Of a stretch of DNA of 64,000 nt, positions 1 through 9,382 are shown one piece after another (the stretch's first letter is position 1; every line of letters begins with the position of its first letter). Location of the stretch: contig CM060855.1 of the NCBI GenBank assembly GCA_030737835.1, positions 17,930,378 to 17,994,377 on the forward strand, written 5' to 3'. A model generated the notes under the pieces. It saw only the letters and a program-made list of their open reading frames with translations, did no database searches and was not told the DNA's origin. A program made the position numbers and the translations under genes. Source of the DNA: Acorus gramineus. Taxonomy: Eukaryota; Streptophyta; Magnoliopsida; Acorales; Acoraceae.

Positions 1-117
1 CCTAGCTTATCCAGGCATAGCTATCAAGGTTTATTCTTGTCAAACAAACAGCTGTTTGGGGGCTATTCTACTGTATTCTCCCCTATCCATTATTTATTCT
101 CCACCCCAAAAGGGGGG
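1..117. repeat. Dispersed repeat R1, copy 1 (cut by window edge)
   Basis: The stretch reading TAGCTTATCCAGGCATAGCT and on to a C-run/G-run end recurs at about 6594-6772 and 6947-7111. It looks like one arm of a non-autonomous DNA element, but the left end lies outside the window and no target duplication can be read. Confidence 0.5.
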
Positions 118-437
118 TAATTCTTTATTTGGTAGCGACATAAGTTATTCTATGATAAATTACTATTTCAATACATATAAGACATAAGTCATTCTCTTCT
201 CTCTTTGGTTGTGTATTAAGTTATTCGTGTTGGGAAACGTAATCAAAGAATCTATTGTTGCTTGGTTGACCACTGATAAATTATGAACAAAAGATAAATA
301 AAATATGGATAATGAATTATAAAAAATAAATAATTGATTCGACATGTGAATCCCTTGATTTATAAAAGATGATAATAACATGTGAGCCCCAAGCTCAACC
401 TTGGGTATAGGCAGCCCATGCGACTGCTTAGGGCACC
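118..437. other. AT-rich spacer, no gene seen
   Basis: I see no coding pattern, RNA gene or terminal repeat here. Short open frames have no recognisable similarity and are AT-rich by chance. Confidence 0.5.
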
Positions 438-1085
438 ACCAGGGCTAGCTAAGGGTCATCAAAAAGCCCGTGGCCCGAAAGCTTGGCCAGCTCGGCCTGG
501 GCCTATAGGGCCAAAGCCCGGCCCGTTTTTAGGGAGGGCCGGGCTCGAGCCGCCCTTCTGAGGCCCGGCCTGCAGGCCCTCCCGAAGTGGGCTCGTTCGG
601 GCCAGCCCGCAAACCCGACCCGTAGGCCCGCCTGCGGGCCCGACCCATAGGCCCATGGGGGCAATCCAATAAATGAGTTACATGTAATTTTTATTTGAAT
701 TGTGGTTGAATTATACAAATTATTGACATTTATGTAGGTGCTAACCTAGTTAGGTACATGTAGTTATTTATTTTTTCAAATAATTAATTCATTTAATATT
801 TTTATTTTAAAAATTCAATAGATATAAATATTTTTTTTAACATTATACTTTAAATTTTGTTTTATTTGAACATTATATACAAATGAACAACTTAATATTA
901 AAAAATAAAAAAAAATTAAGATGTTTAGAATTTGAACTCGTAGGCTCGCCTGTGGACCAGAACCCAGGCCCGGCCCGTTCAGGCCCAGGCCAGTGGGCAA
1001 GGCCTGGGCCCTGTTTTTTGGCCACGGGCCTGGGCCCTATTTCAACGGGCCGGGCCGTTGCTGACCCGTAGGGCTTGCCCCAAAT
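438..1085. mobile_element. GC-rich inverted-repeat element (non-autonomous DNA transposon candidate)
   Basis: Two GC-rich arms (about 438-660 and 930-1085), full of GGCCCGGCCC-like words, flank an AT-rich core. The right arm read in reverse complement (AAGCCC, GGGCC words, GTAGGCTCGCCTG) resembles the left arm, so the whole is a large imperfect inverted repeat. The proline/arginine/glycine-rich open frames within the arms are composition artefacts. Exact ends and target duplication were not resolved. A hAT-type element is a guess. Confidence 0.5.
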
Positions 1086-1769
1086 CCCAATTGCCACAAA
1101 CCTATCTATAGAGGCTCAGCCCATCTTATCGTATTATTTATCACATTAACCTTTTAAATCCAATCATTCATTAAAAGTCCATTCATCCAACGGTGTGTAA
1201 TCATTTGACATTTAATTTTTTTTCAGATCTTATAACAAAAGGTGAACACTCTTGCCCCCTTCTCTACCCCTTTTTTTTTTTAAAGTTCAAATGCTATGAA
1301 ATATGATTTGATAAAGATGTCTTATCCCAGCAACATGCATACACATATAGTATTTTTTAAATGTGAATATAGGTTTGATGATTGAATATTTGAAACATAA
1401 ATTTTAATAAACAATAAACATGAAAGAAACAAATGGTAAAATGAGTATTTTTTATAATTTAAATAGTGATTTAAAAAATTCATGCAATCAAATTTTAAGA
1501 TCCACTATTGAAGTTGACAAGCTTTCAAAACATTATATCTTCAAAATGAAGACTCCATTAGAATTGAGGGGTCTTTACATATCCAAAATCTTCAATGGGA
1601 GTCTTCAAAATAAAGACTTCCTTAAGAGATGCTCTTAGGATAGAGGGAGAGAAAGAGGGATCTCCCCTACCCTCTCTCTCTACCCTACATTCTCTCTGGC
1701 GTCCTCTGACCATCATCGCCCTGTCGCCCCCTCTGGTCGGAATAAAGAAGAAGGGAGATAAAAGCGAGG
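1086..1769. other. Spacer; AT-rich, then a TC/GA-rich patch
   Basis: 1086-1630 is AT-rich with nothing recognisable. 1640-1765 is a CT/GA-rich patch (GAGGGAGAGAAAGAGG and TACCCTCTCTCT words) directly ahead of the LINE tail. It could be part of that insertion or an unrelated low-complexity stretch. Confidence 0.4.
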
Positions 1770-2055
1770 CAGGCATGTTGATGCTTTCGACAGTCCTAAT
1801 GTGTGCATGGGTTATATTGCAGGCGAGAAATGACATGGTGTTCAAAAGGGCCAGCTTCTATTTTGACAACCTGTGGGTATTTGTGAAATCGAGCATCAAG
1901 GAATGGGGCTCGATGTTGGCGGGGGTTGCACGACTTCAAGTGGGAGATGATACTATGTGCATCATCGAGTAAATGGTGGTTGTGACGGCTTGGTTGGTTT
2001 GGCGAGATCCGATGGGAATTGTTTCTTTCTCATCCTTGTATCTCTTTAGTCTTAT
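1770..2055 (+). pseudogene. LINE retrotransposon 3'-end fragment
   Basis: An open stretch reads ARNDMVFKR followed by FDNLWVFVKSSIKEWG. This resembles the segment after the zinc-binding region at the C-terminus of plant LINE reverse-transcriptase polyproteins, where W-x-x-W-x-x-R-N-D-x-x-F is typical; the longer LINE at 11.7-13.6 kb has WALWLERNDYIFGG at the same place. It is followed by a T-rich 3' tail (CTTTAGTCTTAT). Only this end survives; it is interrupted at 2055 by the LTR-like insertion. Confidence 0.55.
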
Positions 2056-2578
2056 TGTTGGGCCCAAAAGTGAGGCCCATCCGTAGAGCCCCACGAGGCG
2101 ATGACCCATGACCCGCTTGGGTGGTGACCCACGACCCGGATCGCCCTCGCCGGTGGATCCGGCCCGCCTGTTAGTTGACTGGGTTATAAAGTGCAAATCC
2201 AATAAATCCTAAATCATGATAGACTTACCCATTAGGGCCAAATGGATAGGTCTTAGGAATAGGTCAACCCCAGAATCTGAGCAAATCTGGGTCACAGATG
2301 AGGTAAATCTCAATAGGATGAGGTTGATCCCAAAATTCCAGGACTTCATCTGATCCATGAAGATATGATCTTCAGATAATCCTAGGGGTTGGGGAGAACA
2401 CTATAAATAGGAACTACGTATTGTAGATACCCTAATTTTGACCGTCCAAAAAGATGAAATTTACTTCAAGTAACATTTAGAAATGACCACATTTGGAAAC
2501 CATAAAGAAAGCTTCCTTAGAAACCCAAAACCGGAAACCCTAAGTCCAACCCTTAGAGAAATATGAGACCAGAGCAGA

Positions 2579-3265
2579 GGCGGCTACTTGAGAGTAGCCG
2601 CCCCATATTAGGCGGCTAGTTTCAACTAGCCGCCCCCTAACCGACGCCAGACCGCCTCCTTGGGATGGGACATAAAGCAACATGATTGCGGCAAATTGTT
2701 CCTTTTAGCTGTCCCATCTCAACCGGTTCAACCTTAGTAACCGACCCAAGCCACCGCTTGTCAGAGATGAGATGTTTGGTAGGTCATGATGGGGGCGGTT
2801 ACTTGAGAGTAATCGCCCCTCACCTGGACACTGTCAGAGAACAAAAGATCTAATGGGAGGTCAAATCAAACACCTTATTATCCATTTTGATCTATTGTCC
2901 AGTGGACACTCCCCTACCCCTTTTTTTACTATAAATAGGGGGTCTCCAAGCACTTCTTCAACATCATCAACCAATTCCCAATTAAAATCAACACCTACAT
3001 TTCCTTCCCAAGCCTCCCATATTCCCACACCCACCACTTGAAAACCCTTGAGAGAGAGAGAGAGAGAGAAAGAGAGTCAATTCCACCCAATCCCACTCCA
3101 AATCCACTCTCCTAGACCCTCTCCAAAACCCATGTTAAACCTAGCTTAACCCCTGCCAAACCCTAACCTATTTCCTATCCAGGCTCTACCCAAATAGAGC
3201 CAGGTCCCAGGCGGCTACTCCTAACTAGCCGCCCCCTACCAGGCGGCTAATTTCCACTAGCCGGC
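2579..3265. repeat. Five dispersed 24-nt hairpins (GGCGGCTA family)
   Basis: Copies lie at 2579-2602, 2611-2634, 2794-2817, 3210-3233 and 3242-3265. Each begins GGCGGCTA or GGCGGTTA and ends in its inverted partner (TAGCCGCC-like) around a loop of 6-8 nt. Copy 2 has the ninth pair changed from C-G to G-C. Copy 3 has one G-T wobble. Copies 4 and 5 have shorter or imperfect stems. Confidence 0.8.
2928..2940 (+). promoter_or_regulatory. TATA box of the LTR-like block
   Basis: TATAAATAGGGG is followed about 30 nt later by a CA-rich, purine-poor leader (CTTCTTCAACATCATCAACC), a typical plant start-site context. A similar TATAAATAGG lies near 2402. Confidence 0.45.
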
Positions 3266-3960
3266 CCTCACCTACACCCTGATTTCCAAAACTCCTTTAG
3301 TCAAGTTCCCGAAGCAGAAGAGGATCCCTGTTTTTCACCTCAGTGTGAAGCATGCCTGTATCTCAGAACAGAGACCCCACAAACTCTCCCACGAAAGCCA
3401 TCAAATACCCCAACTTTTCCTGCTTTTTGAGAAAGCAGGTGGCGATCACAAACACCCTTTGAATCCTCCTGAGGAGCTGTCGGCCTCCTCAGGAAGGAAC
3501 TAAAGACACCCTTCCCCCTTCCGGGAGACGATCTGGCCGAGCCTGCCAAGGCACGCCTCAGATCCGAATCCCCGAGGAACCACCACACACGTGAAAAGAA
3601 AGGCGCCCAAAACCGCCAATATCTTTTTCGGACGCACCCCGCTCCCTGGGGAAAGCCTACCTGAAAAATGATACAGACACGTATGACTTGATCCCCATAG
3701 CCAGATTGAGAGCCAAAAATCAGGAGGGGTACGTAGGCAGCCTAGAGAGAGATCTCAAAGTTCAGTAAAAAACAAATCACCTCCTTACCCTAGGAGGAGG
3801 GAAACCGGAGCGTCCAAGGAAGAGATCAGGAGGAGCGGAGTTGATGGATCTTGACCACCCGAATCCGGATAGTCAATTTCTGCGCCTCCACTTATCTTCA
3901 TTATAACTCAACTCGGACATAGTGGTCCAATTTGGTTGTTTTGCTGAGCATCCCATCAGG

Positions 3961-4075
3961 TTTTTTTTTTTTTTGTTCCATCTTTGTATCTCTTTAGTCT
4001 TATCTTCCATGTAACTCAACATGAATATAGCATTTTGAAATAGATATACCTACAATCTTCCGAAAAAAACAACAT
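3961..4075 (+). repeat. Second copy of the LINE-tail sequence with T-run
   Basis: A 14-nt T run is followed by CATCTTTGTATCTCTTTAGT, nearly identical to 2030-2055, so the LTR-like block is bracketed by two copies. Either the LINE tail continues here after the insertion or this is a second fragment. Confidence 0.45.
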
Positions 4076-4224
4076 TTATTATATATGTCATAGCATCAAA
4101 TTCACCTTAAACCAAAATCCGAGGGTTGTATATCATGTGTTGAAGTTAAACCTAAATATGATGAATATCTTCAGTACAATTGTATTGTACAATATATGAA
4201 TCAAAATTCACAGTTAATTATGGG

Positions 4225-4582
4225 CTTCATATGTCCGATTTAGATGAAGTACATCTTTTTCATCATCTATCAATTCAAGTAGTGGTCTCTCTTTTCAAAC
4301 GACTTTGTGGGCCACCCTCACGTGGACACCTATCTTTCATGAAACAAATAGAACCCATCCGTGATGAAAACAATCAAATTATGGTCGTTCGTCATCCATC
4401 TGACGTAATCACAAAAACATAATAAATAAATAAATAATAATTAAAATAAATCTTGGTTTCCCCTGATTTCTTGCCTTTAAAAAACAGAGCACACTAACAG
4501 TCTTTGACACCCTCCCCCAACACAACAATCACAACAAAGAAAACAGAGAGACTGAAGAGAGTAGGGTGAGAGAGCTTGAGAT
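4225..4582 (+). promoter_or_regulatory. Promoter and leader of small gene A1
   Basis: Homologous to the upstream regions at 5556 and 8790. It holds a G-box CACGTG (4319-4324) and a TGACGTAA box (4401-4408), bZIP-type sites in plants. A TTTAAAAAAC stretch near 4478 is the best TATA-like candidate. The purine-rich leader (GAGAGACTGAAGAGAG) precedes the ATG. The TGACGTAA box is conserved in all three group A promoters; the G-box is only in this copy. Confidence 0.55.
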
Positions 4583-4780
4583 ATGGACGTGCGCGAGAGA
4601 GGAAGAACACCTTCGCAGCCGCCGAGGGTTCCGCCGAGAAGGGGAGAAGTGAAGAGGATGATCTTCAGATGTATCGCTGAATCGATCGGGTTCTCGTACG
4701 CCGAATCGGGTCGACCCGGGATCGGCGCGGCCAAGGGCGAGCACGGCCTCGGCTCGCCAGCGGTCGCGGCCGGTGCGTAG
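4583..4780 (+). CDS. Small basic protein, PPRRGEVKR family, copy A1
   Basis: This intronless gene encodes 65 residues. I do not recognise a named family. Visible parts are an N-terminal MDVRE, a proline/serine stretch, the core PPRRGEVKRMIF at residues 17-28, a short hydrophobic segment to about residue 38 (IAESIGF), and a glycine/alanine-rich tail with GEHGLG. There is no signal peptide or membrane helix. The start is fixed by the conserved MD[VA]RE shared with copies at 5710, 9544, 24184 and 31479 and by a good context (GATATGG). The copy at 9544 differs by scattered substitutions, mainly in the tail. GC-rich coding in AT-rich flanks and conservation of the core between two diverged groups argue for a real gene. 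Function unknown. Confidence 0.72.
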   Translation: MDVRERGRTPSQPPRVPPRRGEVKRMIFRCIAESIGFSYAESGRPGIGAAKGEHGLGSPAVAAGA

Positions 4781-4804
4781 GGTATATGGCATTTTTTTAT
4801 ACCC
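4780..4804 (+). other. Hairpin directly after the A1 stop codon
   Basis: GGGTATA pairs with TATACCC around a T-rich loop, starting at the last base of the stop codon. The 9.7-kb copy keeps a 7-bp stem with a compensating G-C to C-G change. Confidence 0.5.
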
Positions 4805-5535
4805 TTTTTCTTTAGTTTTTTATTATTATTAATTTTTTTGGGTGGATTTGTTTTGTTGAGGGATGGAATTATGTAATAAATCTTCCGTGTTTATTGAATG
4901 ATCATTTTATAAGTCAGTCTTTTATTGAATATTAACTTTACATGTCATACTGGGTTTATAATATTTGAATGTGAAATTTAAAAATAACTTTTGTTTAATT
5001 TAGCCTTAGAAATGTTAGAATGTGAACCGTTTTAAAATAATTCACTTTTTTCAAATTTATTGAAAGAAACCGAGCAATTTTTTTTTATATTTTTATTGAA
5101 AGAGCTTGTTATACTCAGTCTATTTGATCATTTCATAGCTTCATTTATAATCTCACATCTCTCACATGCGCTAAGTATAACGTAGTTATAAATTTTTTTA
5201 CACATTCTATAAATGAATTCATATATACAATTCATTTTGATTTTTTTGATAACTGATCCCTCAAATCAATGAAAGGGTTACAAATTTTCTTTTTTCTTTG
5301 TGCAGCACATTTATTCTATTTTTTTTTTTCTTGTGTCAAGTTTATTTCTACGGGGTTTTTTTTTAATTGAATTTTGTATGTTTATTTATTCTTCCATCAA
5401 TTCAATCATTTTAATGTCGTAAAAACACAGAAAAACAGAACTCTTGATCTATTTGATAGGTTTTCAGCCTCTATTTTCATGTTGTGTTTTATTTATGATT
5501 TTTTTTTTGTTTTTGCAACGATATCAAAATGAATA
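4805..5535. repeat. 3' flank of A1, duplicated at 9767-10510
   Basis: This AT-rich stretch matches 9767-10510 almost base for base over long runs (TTATTATTATTAATTTTTTT, then GGGTGGATTTGTTTTGTTGA), showing that coding and flanking DNA were duplicated together. I see no further gene. An AATAAA-like signal (ATGTAATAAATC) lies about 90 nt past the stop. Confidence 0.7.
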
Positions 5536-5555
5536 TTAAGCAATCAAATTATTAG

Positions 5556-5709
5556 GGTCGTTCGTCATCCATCTGACGTAATCACAAAAACATAATAAAT
5601 AAATAAATAATAATTAAAATAAATCTTGGGTTTCAAGTTTTCCCCTGACCACTCACAGTCTTGACACCCTCCCCCAACACAACAAAGAAAACAGAGAGAC
5701 TGAAGAGAG
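5556..5709 (+). promoter_or_regulatory. Promoter and leader of truncated copy A2
   Basis: Nearly the same as 4382-4582 but with about 50 nt less between the ATAAATAAATAAATAATAAT run and the ATG. It keeps the TGACGTA box (5574-5580) and the ACAGAGAGACTGAAGAGAG leader. It lacks the upstream segment that holds the G-box in A1. Confidence 0.55.
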
Positions 5710-5835
5710 ATGGACGTGCGCGAGAGAGGAAGAACACCTTCGCAGCCGCCGAGGGTCCCGCCGAGAAGGGGAGAAGTGAAGAGGATGATCTTCAGATATT
5801 TGGCTGAATCGATCGGGTTCTCGTTCGTCGAATAG
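5710..5835 (+). pseudogene. PPRRGEVKR family copy A2, truncated by a stop at codon 42
   Basis: The first 41 residues match A1 and A3 closely, including MDVRE, PPRRGEVKRMIF and IGFSF. A GAATAG then ends the frame. Beyond it the DNA still matches the A1 tail (GGGCGAGCACGGCCTCGGCT). The conserved core is complete, so a 41-residue product is possible. I call it a pseudogene because both intact relatives have the longer tail, but a functional short form cannot be excluded. Confidence 0.6.
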
Positions 5836-6593
5836 GGTTGACCCGGGATGGGCGCGGCCAAGGGCGAGCACGGCCTCGGCTCGGTCGTCGCGGTCGGTGT
5901 GTGGGATATCTGTAATTTTTTATAGATTTTTTTTTTCTTTTTACAGATTTGTATTGTATATTGAGTGAGGGATGGGATTCTGAATGGCAGAGGATCTCAT
6001 ATGTTTATCAGATGGTCGTGTTATAAGTCAGTCTTTTATTGAATACTAATTTAATAGAATGCGAAGTTAAAAAAATAACTTTTGTTTAAATTTAGAGAGA
6101 GAGTGGTCAATCTCCACCTCCACCCGCAACTGCCTTCGTCACCGTCATCGCCGCTGACGTCGCCGCCCTTTGCCTCCCTCCTAATCCCCTCTCTTTCTTT
6201 CTCCATTTCTTTCACTCTGTTTTTTATTTTTTATTTTTGTAGTTTGAGGAGCACCTCACCCCTAATTTTATTTTATTTTATTTGAGTGAGCGCTTGGTTC
6301 TTACATTTGGAAAAGGGTTACATTTTTAGCATAAATCCAGAACCCCCACCCCCTCCCCCTTATATTTTTAAAATCCATAAAATCGTAGTTTTGAGACACT
6401 ATTTACCTAAAATATGTTTGTAAGAAGTTGCGATTACAAAACTGTTTGATTGCACGATTGGAGAATCAGCTTTCTGCAATCACAAAAATTATACAATCAC
6501 GCAATCAAACGCTGCCACATTTCATTAAAATTAGATCTTCAAAACTCTAAAGCCCCTAAATGTGAAGGGTATTTTTATTCATTGTCATAGATA
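5836..6593. other. Degraded A-type 3' flank and AT-rich spacer
   Basis: 5836-6085 is a decayed version of the A1/A3 3' flank (TTATAAGTCAGTCTTTTATT is shared). 6090-6280 is a CT-rich patch with no recognisable protein. 6280-6593 is AT-rich with nothing I can name. Confidence 0.45.
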
Positions 6594-6772
6594 ATGCCTG
6601 ATAAGAAATTCCAATATTTCCTTAGAATAGTTATCAGGTCTTATCCTAACTTATCTAGACATAACTATCAGGGTTTATTATGTCAAAACAAACAATTTTT
6701 TTTACTATTCTCATGTATTCTTCCTTATTCTGGGCTTATTTCTCACGCCATACAGGGGGTAAGAGTTTATGA
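6594..6772. repeat. Dispersed repeat R1, copy 2
   Basis: Matches copies at 1-117 and 6947-7111: TAGAATAGTTATCAG, CTTATCTAGACATA, then GTTTATT with a C/G-rich end (ACAGGGGGTAAG). Confidence 0.55.
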
Positions 6773-6946
6773 CTTTTTAAATGACAATTATACCCTTGCA
6801 TAAATTATTTGTGTTTGGGAATAAGTATGAGAGATGTGTGTGTGATATGATAGATGTGACAGTTTTTGGAATGTGTGCAGAGAGTGTTAGGTTAGATAAA
6901 TTTTTTTAAATGACAGAGAAATGTATTTTTATCCATTGACATAGAT

Positions 6947-7111
6947 AAGCCCTGATAAGTAATTCTACCATTTTCTTAGAATAGTTATTAGACCTTATCC
7001 TAGCTTATCTAGACATAGCTATCAAGGTTTATTCTTGTCAAACAAATAGTTTTTTTAGGCTATTCTACTGTATTCTCCCCAATTCATGGCTTATGCTCCA
7101 CCCCAAACGGG
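6947..7111. repeat. Dispersed repeat R1, copy 3
   Basis: Closest to copy 1 (ATCAAGGTTTATTCTTGTCA is shared, then the CTATTCTACTGTATTCTCCC stretch). It abuts the next inverted-repeat element. Confidence 0.55.
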
Positions 7112-7586
7112 GGGTTAAAGTCTATATAACCCTCTAAAATATTTATATAAATCCAAATAACCCTTTGAATTATGCTTCCATTGACAGATGATAAATATTT
7201 TATAAATATTCCGTTTGGTTAACCCTAAGTGAAAATACAGTATCAAAAGCTCCTAAAATGTGTTAAAAATACGAAAAACCATTTATAAATGATGATTTTA
7301 ACAATCTGAATAGATTATAAAACCATATTAGGATGAGTAAAATTTACATTTATAGAGAAGTTATCGCATTTTTTACAAATTGTTTAATGTTTTTGGTATA
7401 CTATGTTTTCAACCAGGGTTAATCAGATAGAATAATTCTACTCTACTAACAAAAATTTAACTCATAGGACTATTTAGATTTACATAAGTGTTTTCAAGGG
7501 ATTTTATGGATTTCAAAACAAGTCAAGCGGTTATGTGGATTTCGAACAGTCTAGGGGGGGGGGGGGTGTTTATTTGATTTTTTTCC
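7112..7586. mobile_element. Mutator-like MITE, copy next to chimeric copy A4
   Basis: The left end reads GGGTTAAAGTCTATATAACC and the right end, in reverse complement, starts GGAAAAAAATCAAATAAAC. The interior matches the element at 8946-9382 (GACAGATGATAAATATTTTA). The right flank is the same AAAAATAAAATAAAAAAC as in that copy, so the two insertions descend from one event followed by duplication. The left flank differs, being R1. Confidence 0.6.
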
Positions 7587-7662
7587 AAAAATAAAATAAA
7601 AAACAAAAAATTGGAACCCAAGTCTTGGGGGGTTCAGAGAGCAGAGTGAGAGAGCTTCAGAG
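7587..7662 (+). promoter_or_regulatory. Group A leader attached to a different reading frame
   Basis: AAAAATAAAATAAAAAAC, TTGGAACCCAAGT and AGAGCAGAGTGAGAGAGCTT match the leader of A3 (9383-9543). About 60 nt of the A3 leader is missing. Confidence 0.5.
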
Positions 7663-7749
7663 ATGAACGGGCACAAGAGAGGAAGATCGGCTGCGCCGGT
7701 CACGCCTTTGCTGTTTGGTTACAAAGCCACCCAACTTGATCAGGTGTGA
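7663..7749 (+). pseudogene. Chimeric copy A4: family start joined to unrelated sequence
   Basis: The ATG sits where the A genes start, and the first codons (M-N-G-H-K-R-G-R-S) are a diverged version of MDAREERGR-type starts. After that the frame departs from the family: PPRRGEVKR is absent and a 28-residue frame ends at TGA 7747-7749. A CAG-GTGTGA at 7741 could be a splice donor, so an exon of a new transcript is conceivable. Most likely a rearranged, dead copy. Confidence 0.4.
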
Positions 7750-8540
7750 GAGGATGTTAGGGTTAAACATTTGAAAAAAAAAAGTCTTGTACAGCGTGTT
7801 AGTGGTTTTTCAAAATGTATTTTTACGTGTCTTATAAGTTGAGTCTTATGTTTGTAAATCTGTATGTTGGCTTTTAGTCCCACATCGGAAAAAGAGACTA
7901 GACTTGTGTACTATATAAAATGTAGTGGTTGTAAAGTATTGTTTGCTTTAGAAATGATAAGGTGTTATGCACACGGTGTTTAAACATCGTTCGCACACGC
8001 ACATGCGCGTGTGTGATGAGCGCAATGTGACGCTTTGTTGACACACTTAGCATTTGTATTGGGTTACTACAGAGTCTAATACGAGGGTCTTGATTCACTT
8101 GGGTTTATCAACAATATTCGCTCATGTACACACTATAGGTGGGGGCAAATATTTTCTTAAGGACAGCGACATTGTAACGCGGCTTGAACAGTTGTTCAAT
8201 TGAAGTCTCTGTCATTATTTTCCAACACAGCCCTGTTGTGAAGAGGGAGAGGGATAACATGTGTGGGTATATGGTGTTTGTATGTTTGTAAATATAACTA
8301 ATGAGTAAAGGTAGAACGGTCATTTGGAGGCCTCATTTATAGGTTTGCAACCACGTCTTCTTGGAAAGTTTAGCTTGTATAACTTTTTAAAAATAAAGAG
8401 ATATTTTCAAATTTGCCTGAATTTTTTAAAAAATGGGTTTGGAAAAATGTTTGGTTTAACATTTTATTAAAATTACTTCTTTAAAACTCTAAGGCCCTAA
8501 ATGCGAAAAAAAACTATCTCTGAGGTGGGGTTCTCACTTA
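7750..8540. other. Spacer with an LTR-like opening
   Basis: TTTTAGTCCCACATCGGAAA (7874) followed by a TATATAAA near 7912 resembles the start of short plant LTRs or TRIMs, but I could not find its end or a second copy. 8110-8540 is AT-rich; no gene recognised. Confidence 0.3.
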
Positions 8541-8759
8541 GGCACCGTTTGGATCCACGTCCCATCTGCATTGGTGGTGGCGGACGCCCGTGGACGCAGA
8601 CGCTCAAACAAACGGAATTCGCAGCTTCTGCGTTTGCCCCGAGTTTGTACGGTTAGTGTGTATTTGTTGCTCGCTTCCCCAACGTCTCAAAACATAGATT
8701 CCCTAAACATTTAAGCTTCCACCGACGCAGAGTTCTTGGATGTCTTGCCAAACGGAGCC
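8541..8759. mobile_element. Harbinger/Tourist-like MITE
   Basis: The ends GGCACCGTTTGG and CCAAACGGAGCC are inverted copies with one mismatch. Flanks are TTA on the left and GTA on the right, a 3-bp target site typical of PIF/Harbinger elements with one base changed. A relative with perfect TTA flanks lies at 55535-55669. Confidence 0.6.
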
Positions 8760-8789
8760 GTAGCAGAGTGACTTTAGTTGCCCTTTTTA

Positions 8790-8945
8790 TCGCTTCAAGT
8801 TAGTGATCTTTCTATTCAAACCATTTTTTTCTTTGTGGGCCGAGGACACCTACATTCTGAAACAATGGTATCCCATAATGAACACAATCAAATTATTGGG
8901 GGTCGTTCGTCATCATCCATCTGACGTAATAACAAAAAAAATAAA
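8790..8945 (+). promoter_or_regulatory. Distal promoter of small gene A3
   Basis: Matches 4265-4430, with the TGACGTAA box at 8922-8929. The G-box of A1 is replaced by GCCGAGGACACC. The MITE at 8946-9382 separates this segment from the leader. Confidence 0.5.
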
Positions 8946-9382
8946 GGGAAAAATTTAAATAATCCCCATTAAGCTATTTGAATTTCAATAAATCACTGAC
9001 TTTTCACAGAGTTCATATAACCATCTGAAAAACAATTATATAAATATAAATAATCTCTTAAATTAAACTTTCATCGACAGATAATGAATATTTTATGAAT
9101 ATTTTGTTTGATTAACTCTGATTGAAAACACAATATACTAAAATTTTCTATAATGTGTTAAAAATGTAAAAAACCCTTTGTTAAAAACGATTTTTAACAC
9201 ATTATAGAAGAGTTTTTTTTAAATATTATGTTTTTAATTAAGATTAAACCAATGTTAATTTAACTCAACCGGCTATTTGAATTTACATCAGTGTTTACAT
9301 TAGGTTATATCGCTTTCAGAAAGAATCAATGGGTTATTTAGATTTCAGTCAGTTTAAAGCGGGGGTTATTTGAACTTTTTTC
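8946..9382. mobile_element. Mutator-like MITE inserted in the A3 promoter
   Basis: Long imperfect terminal inverted repeats (left GGGAAAAATTTAAATAATCC; right in reverse complement GAAAAAAGTTCAAATAACCC). The 9-bp direct flanks AAAAATAAA (8937-8945 and 9383-9391) are identical, the target-site length of Mutator-like elements. It carries no coding sequence. It sits between the TGACGTAA box and the leader of A3 and is absent from A1 and A2. Confidence 0.75.

Larger units (their letters stand above)
2056..3958 (+). mobile_element. Candidate Gypsy-type LTR (solo or truncated)
   Basis: The block starts TGTTGGGCCC inside the LINE tail and ends near CATCCCATCA. It contains two TATAAATAG boxes (about 2402 and 2930), the second followed by a CA-rich leader as in LTR R regions, a GA microsatellite (3049-3075), and a late GGGGTACGTAGGCAGCCT stretch of a kind I associate with Gypsy U5 ends. 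No gag or pol is present. Five small hairpins lie inside. The assignment to Gypsy is inference and the right end is uncertain. Confidence 0.4.

Noticed and set aside
459..1097. Glycine/proline/arginine frames in the GC-rich arms
   Set aside because: Composition artefacts of GGCCCGGCCC repeats; no conserved motif.
4477..4792. Minus-strand open frames of 85-87 codons over gene A1, and the similar ones at 5565-5871, 9381-9689 and 31383-31658
   Set aside because: They are the antisense of the GC-rich small genes. The plus strand has the conserved start, core and promoter.
4780..4810. Bacterial-type terminator (hairpin followed by T-run) after A1
   Set aside because: The sequence is plant nuclear, where such terminators are not used. 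Kept only as a possible RNA structure.
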